NCBI GenBank assembly: GCA_028824125.1
Contig: JAPPES010000158.1
Coordinates: 109,333 to 173,332 of the forward strand
Length of the DNA: 64,000 nt
DNA from: Candidatus Poribacteria bacterium
GTDB taxonomy: Bacteria; Poribacteria; WGA-4E; WGA-3G
Reading direction: 5' to 3'
The translations under genes were made by a program, and so were the position numbers. Under the pieces are notes generated by a model, which was given only the letters and a program-made list of their open reading frames with translations, was not told the origin of the DNA and made no database searches. Shown piece by piece: positions 28,141-37,040 of this stretch (its first letter is position 1; each line of letters opens with the position of its first letter).

Positions 28141-28473
28141 GTTTGTGCAGTAGTGTACGCAAACTAAAAGTTTGCGCTACAATTGTGTGCAAGTAACTAT
28201 AGATTTCACTATAATTGAGAAGCGTTCATCTGTCCTTTGTTCCACCATCTGTTACAGTGTATCTCAACTGAGGATGTACTCATACAGGTTGGCAAAACAA
28301 TTGAATGTTGCCTTGAAGGCTTGCTGCTTGACCACGAACCAATTCCCAACTCCGTTCACTCGTGCTGGAAACAAAAAAAGCTTGACTGTATCTAAAAAAT
28401 ATGTTATACTCTATATATCCTGCAGTGGCGGTACTGCTAATACCGTCACACCTTTAGCAGAGGCAATGCAGGT

Positions 28474-28697
28474 GTGAATCAGCAGGGTAGGACACTAAAA
28501 ACATCGTTGATAATATATCAACTCCCATCCTGCCACAAACTCGCCTGGGACACTGGAGAGCCTAAACACCTGTGGAGTCCGGTGTTAGCCCTCAAGACAG
28601 AGGCAGTGGGCGTAGAAGCAGGTACAAGTCATTTGGAAATATTAATGACCAATATAAGAGCTAAGAATCCCACTGCTTCAGCTGTGGGAGATGTCAA
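28474..28697 (+). pseudogene. IS200/IS605-type relic: tnpB tail and right-end hairpin
   Basis: The frame reads EPKHLWSPVLALKTEAVGV, EAGTSH and AKNPTASAVGDVK, which looks like the C-terminal tail of a TnpB-type protein running into its right end. Bases 28663-28697 form the typical right-end hairpin AAGAATCCC-ACTGC-TTCA-GCTGTGGGAG-ATGTCAA of IS200/IS605 elements, where the guide-RNA scaffold of TnpB also ends. No RuvC or zinc-finger part remains. A weak possible N-terminal trace (LRMYSYRLAKQ) lies near 28270. The same frame continues into the lipoprotein gene, so automatic calls would fuse them. Confidence 0.5.
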
Positions 28698-28710
28698 AAG
28701 GAGCACACCC

Positions 28711-29211
28711 ATGAATCACATACATAATATTCTCACAGTAATTGTTGTTTTGTTGATAGTTGTTATCGGTTGCTCAAAGAGTGATGAACAGTCCACCGAT
28801 GACGAAAAAGAAGAATCAGGCACTGAACTTGCGCTTGATGAAACCTACGATAAAACCCGAAACGGCGCACGCCTCATCTTGAATTACGATTCGCAATCAA
28901 ATTCCTTTAAAGGAACCGTCGAAAATACCACCAACGAAACCTTGAAACAGGTTCGCGTTGAAGTCCATTTGTCTAATGGAAAAGAACTCGGCCCAACAAC
29001 CCCAGCTGATTTAGCTCCCAGTGAAAAAAAGGATGTCCAACTCCCCGCAGATAGCACAGATTTTGATGGATGGACTGCACATCCCGAAGTCGGAGAGAGT
29101 GAACACGGTCATGGAGAGGAACAGGGTGAGCATGACGCAGAAAATGGAGGTGAGCATGACAGGGAAGGTAAGAAAGAACATGAGCGAAAGAGTGAAGGTG
29201 GAAACGATTAA
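28711..29211 (+). CDS. FxLYD-like lipoprotein with a Glu/His-rich tail
   Basis: 166 aa. Hydrophobic stretch then IGCSKS, a lipobox, so an exported lipoprotein. The mature part has an acidic linker and one beta-sandwich-like domain (FKGTVENTTNETLKQVRVEV, LSNGKELGP, DLAPSEKKDV) of the FxLYD type. It ends in a low-complexity tail of repeated EHGHGEEQGEHD, rich in His and acidic residues, which could bind metal. Start at ATG 28711 is chosen from AAAAGGAG upstream and the signal sequence; upstream codons belong to the transposon relic. Its 3' end overlaps the next gene by 32 bases. Confidence 0.8.
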   Translation: MNHIHNILTVIVVLLIVVIGCSKSDEQSTDDEKEESGTELALDETYDKTRNGARLILNYDSQSNSFKGTVENTTNETLKQVRVEVHLSNGKELGPTTPADLAPSEKKDVQLPADSTDFDGWTAHPEVGESEHGHGEEQGEHDAENGGEHDREGKKEHERKSEGGND

Positions 29212-29842
29212 AGACGTTTCGATTTATAGTTATCTCCTTGTATTGGTTTGGCTGCTCGGATTGGCAGTGCCTGCATACACCGAGAAACTACCCGAAAATA
29301 TCCTGGAAAACGGTGATTTCGACCTCCATCTTGATGGGTGGCACCACTGGACGCACGAAAGTGCCACCGCAATTTTCCTAACAGAAGGTAATAAAGTAGA
29401 ACCGATTGTTGGCAAGAATGCTGCCTATATCAGAATTAGTAAAGGCGGTAATGCATTAGGACACATACAACTTTATCAGCAACCCTTTACGCTTGAGAAG
29501 GGTACTACTTATACCTACAGTTTGTGGGCAAAAAGCGAAAAACCGAGAAACGTCACTATGCGCATTATGCATCAAGGTGCTCCATGGACTGTATACGCTC
29601 CAAAATCAATTAATCTATCCGAAGAATGGAAGGAGTTTTTCATCACCTTTGATATGCCTGTGGATGACGTGAGTTCGCGCGCGGGTATCATCATGGGTAT
29701 AGAGAAAGTGGATGTCTGGCTTGACCACATCCGTCTCTATGAGGGGGAGTATGTAAGCGATATCGAAGGTGCTGAACCACATGCCGTTCAACCGGCCGAC
29801 AAATTAACTACAACATGGGCATCACTAAAAAATCGAGACTAA
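29180..29842 (+). CDS. exported carbohydrate-binding-domain (CBM4/9-like) protein
   Basis: 220 aa from ATG 29180. A signal peptide spans about residues 15-34 (YLLVLVWLLGLAVPAYT). The mature part is a single beta-sandwich: ILENGDFDLHLDGWHHW, AYIRISKGG, QPFTLEKGTTYTYSLWAKSE and VWLDHIRLYEGEY, the typical order of CBM_4_9 domains. The C-terminal LTTTWASLKNRD resembles the end of the LamG protein at 60144. The frame is open further upstream (to 29021) across the lipoprotein gene, but the signal peptide argues for 29180; the ribosome binding site is weak. Confidence 0.75.
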   Translation: MSERVKVETIKDVSIYSYLLVLVWLLGLAVPAYTEKLPENILENGDFDLHLDGWHHWTHESATAIFLTEGNKVEPIVGKNAAYIRISKGGNALGHIQLYQQPFTLEKGTTYTYSLWAKSEKPRNVTMRIMHQGAPWTVYAPKSINLSEEWKEFFITFDMPVDDVSSRAGIIMGIEKVDVWLDHIRLYEGEYVSDIEGAEPHAVQPADKLTTTWASLKNRD

Positions 29843-29875
29843 AGTCGCTTGTCCTATTTTCAAAACAACAATTCA

Positions 29876-30415
29876 ATGTCAAAATTATACAAAAAAATCT
29901 CACCCAAATTACAGCAATTTATAGAAAACCAAAAAATCTTTTTTGTTGCAACAGCAACCGCTGACAGTAGAATTAATCTCTCTCCCAAAGGCATGGATTC
30001 TCTGCGCGTCGTTGGGGCAAACCGTGTTGTTTGGTTAAACGTGACAGGCAGCGGAAATGAAACCGCAGCGCACGTTCAGGAAAACCCGCGGATGACGCTT
30101 ATGTTTACCGCATTTGAGGATAATCCCATGATCCTCCGACTCTACGGTACCACCAAGGCTATCCATAGTGAAGATACGGAATGGCAACTTCTCTTTCCAC
30201 TGTTTCCACCACTTCCTGGTGCAAGACAAATCTTTGACCTTAATGTTGAACTCGTCCAAACCTCGTGTGGAATGGCTGTACCACTTTACGACTATGTCGG
30301 TGAAAGGAAGGCATTAAACACGTGGGCAAAAAAGAAAGGTAAAGAAGGTTTAAAGACATATTGGGCAGAAAAGAATAGCGTCAGCCTTGATGGAAAACCC
30401 ACCCATTTTGCTTAG
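29876..30415 (+). CDS. pyridoxamine 5'-phosphate oxidase-family protein
   Basis: 179 aa. FMN-binding split barrel: KIFFVATATADSRINLSPKG, WLNVTGSGNETAAHVQENPR and MTLMFTAFEDNPMILRLYG. This is the short PPOX family with unknown substrate, not PdxH. ATG 29876 is preferred over a TTG at 29849 because conservation begins at SKLYKKISPKLQQF. Gap to the previous gene is 33 bases. Confidence 0.87.
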   Translation: MSKLYKKISPKLQQFIENQKIFFVATATADSRINLSPKGMDSLRVVGANRVVWLNVTGSGNETAAHVQENPRMTLMFTAFEDNPMILRLYGTTKAIHSEDTEWQLLFPLFPPLPGARQIFDLNVELVQTSCGMAVPLYDYVGERKALNTWAKKKGKEGLKTYWAEKNSVSLDGKPTHFA

Positions 30416-30540
30416 AATGGCTGTCTTAAATCTCTCTTCTATTTGTCCTTGATTTTCCTACTGCCAGCGTGTATAATAAATTGTGAATTCTGCAAGCCAG
30501 GTAAACAACTAATAACAAATACACATTATACTAACGCAAA

Positions 30541-33156
30541 ATGAAATCACTCTATATTCCCATTTTCTTATTCCTTGTGTCATTTCTATCTGCTGGACAT
30601 GCCCTCCCTCCAGACACAGAACTCCAAAGCGCTATCCAAACCGCTCGCAAATTTACCCATCTCAAACCGAGATATACACCGAATGAAATAACGGAATGCG
30701 CAACTGACAGTTTTGTGACGATTGCAAAAAATTGGCAAAACTTACCTTCGAAATTTCGGCAGGAACTTAAGCCAATTTTTCTACGCCCCGGACTCCCCGG
30801 TAGTTTTTTCGGCGATATCGAATTGTCAGAACATTTCAATACGCCGCACTTCAAACTTCACTACACGCGCATCGGACCGCATGCGCCGCCGCTTGAGGAT
30901 TTTCACCCACGCAATGGCGTCCCCGATTATATTGACCTCTGTGCTGATGCGATGGAACGTGCATATCATGTTCAAATTGACCTGATGGGATTCAAAAAAC
31001 CTTACATTGATATTTGGGCAGCACAAAATGGTGGTGATCGTAGATTTGATGTTTATCTTTTTACATTCCCTGCGCTTGGTATCACAACCGCAGACTGGTT
31101 CGAAGGGCGTGTGCTGTCCACTGCGTTGACGGTCGCGCCCTATTTCATGATCAACTCCCGTATTTACGATTATGTTGGAAAAGCAGAGGGTATACGTTAT
31201 CTTGAAACAACATGCGCGCATGAATTTCTGCACGGCATTCAGTTCGGCTATAACGCCTATATGCCGACATGGTTCATGGAAGCATCCGCAACTTGGATAG
31301 AGGTCATGACTTACGATGGAGGAGTTATTGATGATGGCGATACGCTCCCCGACCCTGACGAACCCAACGAAACCAATTCTTACAACTACTATATCCACCA
31401 ACTCCGCCGTTGGTTTCTTATTCCAGATATTTCGCTCGAAAGCCGCATCGGGGATCACGAGTACGGTTCGGTAATATGGTCACTGTATATGGCACAAAGA
31501 TTCGGTTATGACATTATCCGGCAATTTTTTGCAAACGCCACTGATGGTAGTTACCGCGAAATGGGTAACTTCTACGACGTCTTTATCGACAACGGCACGA
31601 CGCTTGCAGAAGCGTTCAAAACCTTCACAGTGTGGAACTATTTCACACATACCCGCGCCGATACAAATCCCGAACTTCCGGGTTATAGAAACGCGCATCG
31701 GTTCCCACCTGTTGCAATTCATCCTAACGATGTCCACACCCATTATCCAATTCGTGCTGATTTTAACTCAGAATCAATGCCAGAACATTTTTCGTGTCGG
31801 TATATTGTGTTTCGTCCGGCGGGTATTATGCCAGAATTTGCTATCAAAATAGATGGGGCTGACCTTGCACCGATAGATATGAGCCGCCTCACACCCGCCG
31901 ATCAAGTGAGAATTCAGCGTGAACTGAATCGACACAGTGGAACAGGTTTGCGCGGGTGGGCTGCCAAATTTGTCGTCAAAAAACGGGACGGGAGCACTGA
32001 AATCAGAGAAGCATTCACTTACCAACGTTCCCAAGAAGCGCAGATAACGTTTAAGGATTTCGGGGGAAATATTCAGGAAATTGTACTCATTCTTATCAAT
32101 ATGCACCCCGATGTTGAACAGGTGATAATTCCTGGCGGTACTTTTGGTGGTTCTGTAAGTTACATAGCTGGCGCACCACCGAAGGGGCAACTCTCAAACG
32201 CTCAAGTCTCGCCAGGCATCAGAGGTCCTGTTATCAAATGGACGGTTGACAACCCGACCAATATTCGGGAAGTCGTAATCGTGAGAAAACGCTATGAACT
32301 GGAAAGTGAAACGGATATGCATCAACCTTTTCAAAATGCTGATGAAGTCCTTGCTGCCAGTGACAACGATGGTAACGGTATCTCTGAAGACGATATAAGC
32401 ATCGTGGGACGGGTTGATGTAACACAAACGCAATTTGAAGATACTACCGTCTTTTACGGGATTGATTTCACCGACGAGGACTTTGATCCAAACAACCTCC
32501 ACTATTACTATGCGTATGCGGTTGTCCCTGTTGACGCGATGGGTATTATGGGAACGCCAAGCATTGTTCCGGATGGCATTTCGCCGAGTGTGGGGACAGC
32601 AAACGAGGCACCTGCTTTCTTTATCAATACACAACCACACGGCATGGGTGTGTGGCATGTAAAAGTTCAAAGCACACATCTACTGCAAAGTGCACCACAG
32701 TTGTTGGTAGAAAGTCCTGACAGGGATAACTATACGATATTTTTAACAAAAGAATCAGCAACAAGATGGCGCGGAACTTTTCATACAAACGGATTTCCAC
32801 CAACAGGTATCTATCTTTACAAGATTACTGGAAAAACGCCTTCCGGTATAACAGGAAATCAAATTTGGCAAGGACGAATCTTCAACTATGTTGCGAAAAA
32901 CACAAACCGAAACGTATCGGTTTCACCTAATCCACTTCGGGCAGGACAAGGAAGCCAACATCTGACCTTTTATCCGAGAGGGCTAAAGGTTGAAATTTAC
33001 GATATATTGGGGAATCGAATTAAGGTCATTAACAACGCATCCAATTGGGATTGTACAAACCAACGCGGCGAAAAAGTGTGCGCCGGTCTATACTTTTTCC
33101 GTGCGACCGATGAAAACGGATTCCAAAGTACCGGCAAATTCTCTGTGGTAAAATGA
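30541..33156 (+). CDS. secreted putative metallopeptidase with T9SS/FlgD-like C-terminal domain
   Basis: 871 aa. A signal peptide covers residues 1-21 (IPIFLFLVSFLSAGHALP). Zinc motif HEFLH at 227-231 in TCAHEFLHGIQFGYNAYMP, followed by WFMEASATWIE whose Glu could be the third ligand, as in gluzincin-like MXAN_6640-type peptidases. The last 80 residues (VSPNPLRAG, VEIYDILGNRI, GLYFFRATDENG) form a FlgD-Ig/T9SS type-A-like sorting domain. So it is probably exported and kept at the surface. It overlaps the next frame by 4 bases. Confidence 0.83.
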   Translation: MKSLYIPIFLFLVSFLSAGHALPPDTELQSAIQTARKFTHLKPRYTPNEITECATDSFVTIAKNWQNLPSKFRQELKPIFLRPGLPGSFFGDIELSEHFNTPHFKLHYTRIGPHAPPLEDFHPRNGVPDYIDLCADAMERAYHVQIDLMGFKKPYIDIWAAQNGGDRRFDVYLFTFPALGITTADWFEGRVLSTALTVAPYFMINSRIYDYVGKAEGIRYLETTCAHEFLHGIQFGYNAYMPTWFMEASATWIEVMTYDGGVIDDGDTLPDPDEPNETNSYNYYIHQLRRWFLIPDISLESRIGDHEYGSVIWSLYMAQRFGYDIIRQFFANATDGSYREMGNFYDVFIDNGTTLAEAFKTFTVWNYFTHTRADTNPELPGYRNAHRFPPVAIHPNDVHTHYPIRADFNSESMPEHFSCRYIVFRPAGIMPEFAIKIDGADLAPIDMSRLTPADQVRIQRELNRHSGTGLRGWAAKFVVKKRDGSTEIREAFTYQRSQEAQITFKDFGGNIQEIVLILINMHPDVEQVIIPGGTFGGSVSYIAGAPPKGQLSNAQVSPGIRGPVIKWTVDNPTNIREVVIVRKRYELESETDMHQPFQNADEVLAASDNDGNGISEDDISIVGRVDVTQTQFEDTTVFYGIDFTDEDFDPNNLHYYYAYAVVPVDAMGIMGTPSIVPDGISPSVGTANEAPAFFINTQPHGMGVWHVKVQSTHLLQSAPQLLVESPDRDNYTIFLTKESATRWRGTFHTNGFPPTGIYLYKITGKTPSGITGNQIWQGRIFNYVAKNTNRNVSVSPNPLRAGQGSQHLTFYPRGLKVEIYDILGNRIKVINNASNWDCTNQRGEKVCAGLYFFRATDENGFQSTGKFSVVK

Positions 33157-33161
33157 TGAAG

Positions 33162-33194
33162 AGTTATCAGCAATCAGTTATCAGTTGTCAGTTA
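33162..33194. repeat. short GTTATCAGTTGTCAG-type repeat
   Basis: A degenerate array of CAGTTATCAG/TTGTCAGTT units sits between the peptidase stop and the next gene. Similar stretches occur at 34045-34062 and 34358-34389, the last one overlapping the start of the FAD enzyme gene. Confidence 0.55.
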
Positions 33195-33206
33195 AAGAGG
33201 AGTCTG

Positions 33207-34043
33207 ATGTATATCAGGTGTCTTTTACTGAAAACCAAAAACCGAACACCGAAAATCATTATATTCCTTTTACTGTTTCTCGTGAGTTGTGGTGAAGAAG
33301 GATTGATTGATCCACACGGTGAAACCAACCTACCATCCCCCTACACAACAGGAACGTTCAACGCTATTGATTTTCCAACGGATACAGGATCCGCATGGAC
33401 ATACATCAACGTTGACACCAAGATGGAATTCACGCTTCGTGTTAGAGGCACACGCGATATTAGCGGCACGACACATCGCCAAATGGCTCTCAGCGAGATT
33501 ACGTTTGTAGAAGAATCCGAGGAATTCGCTATTGACCACTTGGCAGCGAACGCATACTACTTTCGATTTTTTGAGACCGATTTTTTAGAAGTTAACGTGC
33601 CGATTTTGGCTACCTACTTTACCAAAACCCCGCACGCGTTGATAGAATCCGCGTATGATGCTTTTGTCTCCCCGCTTCCCAATCCTATATTTCACCAAAA
33701 ACATTTTCCACCGCGTCGGCTATGGGATTTTCCGCTGGAAGTTGGAAAGGAGTGGGTTGTTTTTGAAAAAACAGCAGGAATACCGGTGACTGCCACCCGT
33801 TTTGTCGCAGAAAAGGATGTACAAATTACCGTCCCCGCCGGCACTTATAGCGCATATCTCGTTTACGAGGAGGTCGTTTATGGTGTGAGTGATGACCCGT
33901 CAATTCGCATAATAAGTCCGCCTGCAGTATATTGGGTTGCTCCTTCAGTTGGCGTTGTTCAGTATAGATTTAGTCGTTACCGCGCTACCGATACGTTGCA
34001 AACACAAACCTTTGCGCTAAAAAGTGTTCATCTACCTGAATAG
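33207..34043 (+). CDS. lipoprotein of unknown function
   Basis: 278 aa. KIIIFLLLFLVSCGEEG gives a clear lipobox. The mature part is beta-rich (GSAWTYINVDTKMEFTLRVRG, PAGTYSAYLVYEEVVYG, YWVAPSVGVVQYRF) and resembles DUF-type proteins with a repeated strand pattern, but I do not recognise a family. The start at ATG 33207 follows GAGGAG closely. The longer frame from 33153 would translate a GTTATCAG repeat and is rejected. It probably follows the metallopeptidase in one transcript. Confidence 0.75.
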   Translation: MYIRCLLLKTKNRTPKIIIFLLLFLVSCGEEGLIDPHGETNLPSPYTTGTFNAIDFPTDTGSAWTYINVDTKMEFTLRVRGTRDISGTTHRQMALSEITFVEESEEFAIDHLAANAYYFRFFETDFLEVNVPILATYFTKTPHALIESAYDAFVSPLPNPIFHQKHFPPRRLWDFPLEVGKEWVVFEKTAGIPVTATRFVAEKDVQITVPAGTYSAYLVYEEVVYGVSDDPSIRIISPPAVYWVAPSVGVVQYRFSRYRATDTLQTQTFALKSVHLPE

Positions 34044-34076
34044 TTGTCAGTTTTCAGTCACAAGAGATTTCAGATT

Positions 34077-34236
34077 TATAGTAGATTTTAGAATTAATTG
34101 GACATTATATTCGGTTCGGTTAGGAAACCGAACCTACCGGGGGTATTGAGCATCAAACTGTTAGTTTGTGCAGATGCGGACACAAACTAACAGTTTGATG
34201 CTCATAAGTGTCCCATTAATTATGGGTTTTACCATA
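34077..34236. mobile_element. MITE-like element, family B1
   Basis: Starts TATAGTAGATTTTAGAATTA and ends GGGTTTTACCATA. Inside are the GGTTCGGTTAGGAAACCGAACC palindrome and a long inverted pair GAGCATCAAACTGTTAGTTTGTG / CACAAACTAACAGTTTGATGCTC. No coding potential. It fills most of the 333-bp gap between the lipoprotein and the FAD enzyme. Confidence 0.6.
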
Positions 34237-34376
34237 ATCACGCGTCTCTTATTGATAACAGATGATTGGTAGTTGGTGACTATGAAGAGATATTTCACAA
34301 CAATATATCCAAACTTGGCGTACTCAGAAAGTGGTAAATTGTTACAGCGTCCCTCTTAACCGATAACTGATAACCA

Positions 34377-35654
34377 ATGACTGATAACTATTTAGCACAC
34401 CGAAACATCCCGATTACCATTATCGGAGGGGGAATCCACGGCACCTCTATAGCCCTTCGACTCCTCCGAAACATGCCGACAGCAGCACAACATATCGCAA
34501 TCGTAGATCGGCATCCGAAACCGCTCACTGAATGGCGATACAAAACGGAACGCCAGGGCATGACGTTTCTCCGATCCCCAGCAGTGCATCACATCGTCCC
34601 CGATCCTTTAGGTATCGTTGAATACGCTGAACACCACAACCGAGCAAATGAGTTAGCACCGCCATATTCGCAACCTTCTACCGCTCTTTTTTGGGATTTC
34701 TGCAATGATACGCTTGCTGCATCGAGATTACAAATCCCTCCTACGGGTCATGGCGTTTATTATCAGTTTGAGGTGGCTAAATTACGGTGGGACAAGGGAG
34801 CAGGAAAATACCCTTTCCGTCTAATTTCGACGAACAATGAAGGATTCCGCAGTAGTTGTGTTATCCTTGCTATCGGATCTGACGATTGCACTCACGTGCC
34901 ACCAGAGTTAACCAAATGGCAACGCCAATATCCAGATAGGATTATGCACGCATCTCAATTTTCAGTGAATTGTAAACAGGAAATAGAAGATGACGATAAA
35001 ATTATGATAGTTGGAGGTGGATTGACAGCAGGAACGCTCGCAAGAAGCCTTGGTGAACAAGGACATCACGTAGTGCTAATTGCGCGTAAACAGTTGAAGA
35101 CAGAACAGTTCGATTTTCCTCCGATCTGGTTAGGTCCCAAAGCACTTGCTGAATTTGCAGATGAACCTGACTTTCAACGGCGATACCAAATAATTCAAGA
35201 AAATAGAGGTGAAGGCAGCATCACACCCGATATTATGGAGATACTGGAGAATAGTCCAAACATCAATATCTATCCTGGGACACATATCTGCAATATCGTC
35301 TCAGCACAAGGCTTACAAGTTGAAACAACACGTGGTCCGATTACAAATGTCTCACGTATTATCCTTGCGACAGGATATAAATTTAACATGAGTCGGTACG
35401 ACTTTTTAAGGGAGTTAATTGGGCAGTACCCGATTCCACTTGTTTGCGGCCTTCCAAAACTTGATGTCAACCTGCAATTCTATCCGATTGAGAATCTGTT
35501 TGGTTCAGGTACTGTTGCGCAGCTTCAAATTGGACCTGCTGCGGGTAACATTGCGGGGGCAAACCTTGCGTATGAACGTTTCCGCGAAAAACTTTTTGCA
35601 CAACTTCCACAGACCTTTGTAGGAGCGACCTCCCGGTCGCGACTGTCCTGCTAA
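34377..35654 (+). CDS. FAD/NAD(P)-binding oxidoreductase
   Basis: 425 aa. First dinucleotide fold IPITIIGGGIHGTSIALRLL (residues 11-30), second MIVGGGLTAGTLARSLGEQG near 210, and a late ILATGYKFN: the plan of SidA/N-hydroxylase-like and related flavin monooxygenases. The substrate is unknown. Two oddities: the ATG lies inside a GATAACTGATAACC-type repeat, and the last 11 residues (VGATSRSRLSC) are encoded by a copy of the GTAGGAGCGACCTCCCGGTCGCGAC repeat that is noncoding elsewhere. Both ends of the gene are therefore shaped by repeats. Confidence 0.8.
   Translation: MTDNYLAHRNIPITIIGGGIHGTSIALRLLRNMPTAAQHIAIVDRHPKPLTEWRYKTERQGMTFLRSPAVHHIVPDPLGIVEYAEHHNRANELAPPYSQPSTALFWDFCNDTLAASRLQIPPTGHGVYYQFEVAKLRWDKGAGKYPFRLISTNNEGFRSSCVILAIGSDDCTHVPPELTKWQRQYPDRIMHASQFSVNCKQEIEDDDKIMIVGGGLTAGTLARSLGEQGHHVVLIARKQLKTEQFDFPPIWLGPKALAEFADEPDFQRRYQIIQENRGEGSITPDIMEILENSPNINIYPGTHICNIVSAQGLQVETTRGPITNVSRIILATGYKFNMSRYDFLRELIGQYPIPLVCGLPKLDVNLQFYPIENLFGSGTVAQLQIGPAAGNIAGANLAYERFREKLFAQLPQTFVGATSRSRLSC
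35618..35643. repeat. TGTAGGAGCGACCTCC repeat inside a gene end
   Basis: Same sequence as the left arm of the palindrome at 45237-45280 and of the longer pair at 61037-61138. Here it supplies the stop-proximal codons of the FAD enzyme. Confidence 0.75.
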
Positions 35655-35729
35655 ATAAATCGGTAGTTTGGTGAGGTTGGGAAACCTCGCCAGCAGGGGA
35701 CACCCGCATTGGACAGAAAATCACCCAAA

Positions 35730-36608
35730 TTACCGCGTAAGGGCATACGCCACGACATTCATACCCTGCTCAAATGCCCAAATTCGTTGTTCTTCACCAC
35801 CGGGGCTACAAGGCCTACCTTCCCACGCACAATTGAGATCGCTGGGACAGAAGTAGACCATCACTCTGTCATCATCCATGATAGCCTGATCATATTCATA
35901 ACCCCGAATAAGTTTATCACCGCCAAGGTAGTCGTCATGCGGGTAGAGTGTGTGATAAATTGGATGGCTCATATCCAACCGTTCGAACTCCTTGTTTGGA
36001 TAAATCCGCTTCATCATATTTTTGATTTGCGGCCAAAACCGATTGTAACGGATGTCGCAATCCTCAACGTGAAGGAATCCCCCGCGTTCAAAGTATTCTC
36101 TCAACTTCCGTATATGTGCATCCGTTAGTCGCATTCCGCTGTAAGCTCTGCCGTGTCCTGTCATGTAGAGAAATGGATAGGCAAACAGCCAAGAATCGTC
36201 AATGTCAACATATTGTGGATGCTTACGCAGGTCTACATCAATTGCGGTATACCTTTCAAGCACTTGCGTAAACTTTAGGTCTGATTGCCAGAGATAAGTG
36301 TTAACGAGATTAGTCCACCAATCGCCCCCGGGATATTTAAGGCGAACAAATGTGAACTTCTCACCTGTAGGTTCCGTTCCCGGATGATGGTGTTCAATGA
36401 TTTCTCGCGTTCCATAGCGTAAACTGTAGTGATAATCGCGTGTAGCATCGTAGGGGATATATTCTCCAAATTGGGACTGTGCATTCGCGGACTGAAGCAA
36501 GCCCCCACCGGCGACCGTGGTAGCCGCAAGTCCTACAGAACTTTTGATAAAGTCACGACGTGAAAAACGATGGTTTGTTTTATTTGTTCGTTTTCTATCA
36601 ATTGACAT
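35730..36608 (-). CDS. DUF4159 protein with Tat signal
   Basis: 292 aa. N-terminal twin-arginine motif FSRRDFIKSS followed by a hydrophobic stretch and SANAQ, so it is exported folded through Tat. The body carries DUF4159 features: FTFVRLKYPGGDWWTN, YPFLYMTGHG, LREYFERGGFLHVEDCD and HPIYHTLY. Such proteins occur near MoxR/aerotolerance-type gene sets in other bacteria, but none is present here. AGGAGG precedes the ATG. Transcribed alone, convergent with the FAD enzyme. Confidence 0.87.
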   Translation of the reverse strand: MSIDRKRTNKTNHRFSRRDFIKSSVGLAATTVAGGGLLQSANAQSQFGEYIPYDATRDYHYSLRYGTREIIEHHHPGTEPTGEKFTFVRLKYPGGDWWTNLVNTYLWQSDLKFTQVLERYTAIDVDLRKHPQYVDIDDSWLFAYPFLYMTGHGRAYSGMRLTDAHIRKLREYFERGGFLHVEDCDIRYNRFWPQIKNMMKRIYPNKEFERLDMSHPIYHTLYPHDDYLGGDKLIRGYEYDQAIMDDDRVMVYFCPSDLNCAWEGRPCSPGGEEQRIWAFEQGMNVVAYALTR

Positions 36609-36850
36609 GTTTTGTCCTCCTGGGCACCGTTCAGATTCTCGACTTTACAATATTCTCCATAACTACCTAAACCAGACGAATGCTTTGCAACCATGTAAAC
36701 TGAAATCTTTGTACAATTACTGCTATTTTATTTTACCATATCTATAAAAAAATGACAACTAAATGTATTGATTCGGGTGTGTAAAGTTTTCGTACAAAGC
36801 AGATTGTCGGTTGTGTTTCGCTTTGTCCTCCCCAATCTATAAATTCAATT

Positions 36851-36934
36851 AGGACGTTTGCACGTCACATTTAGGACGTTTGCACGTCACATTTAGGACG
36901 TTACACGTCACATTTAGGACGTTTTTCACGTCAC
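36851..36934. repeat. four tandem 21-22-bp palindromic units (ACGTCAC)
   Basis: Units at 36851, 36873, 36895 and 36916, each AGGACGTTTGCACGTCACATTT or a variant. Each unit is itself an imperfect palindrome (GACGT...ACGTC). A fifth loose inverted copy, GTGACGTGCAG, follows. It lies in the 755-bp gap 36609-37363, about 250-330 bases upstream of the DUF4159 gene. It may be an operator array or a small satellite; too few and too short for CRISPR. Confidence 0.75.
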
Positions 36935-37040
36935 AGTGACGTGCAGAAGTCAATCAGGACAAGGATTGTGACGTGATTTTCAGCTTTTTTGTTTTTTCTT
37001 CTCTTTGTTCTTTAGAAATTTTGCGTATATTGAGAAGACT

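Noticed and set aside
28172..28477. A separate 101-residue protein
   Set aside because: Composition is not protein-like and it overlaps repeats and the transposon relic; at most a trace of tnpB.
29021..29179. N-terminal extension of the CBM protein
   Set aside because: It overlaps the lipoprotein gene in another frame and would place the signal peptide in the middle of the protein.
30826..31458. 210-residue frame on the minus strand
   Set aside because: It lies fully inside the metallopeptidase gene and has no family features; it is a shadow frame.
33153..33206. Extension of the lipoprotein to ATG 33153
   Set aside because: It would translate a GTTATCAG repeat; the lipobox and GAGGAG fit ATG 33207.
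36851..36934. CRISPR array
   Set aside because: Units are only 21-22 bp, directly tandem with no spacers, and there are no cas genes.
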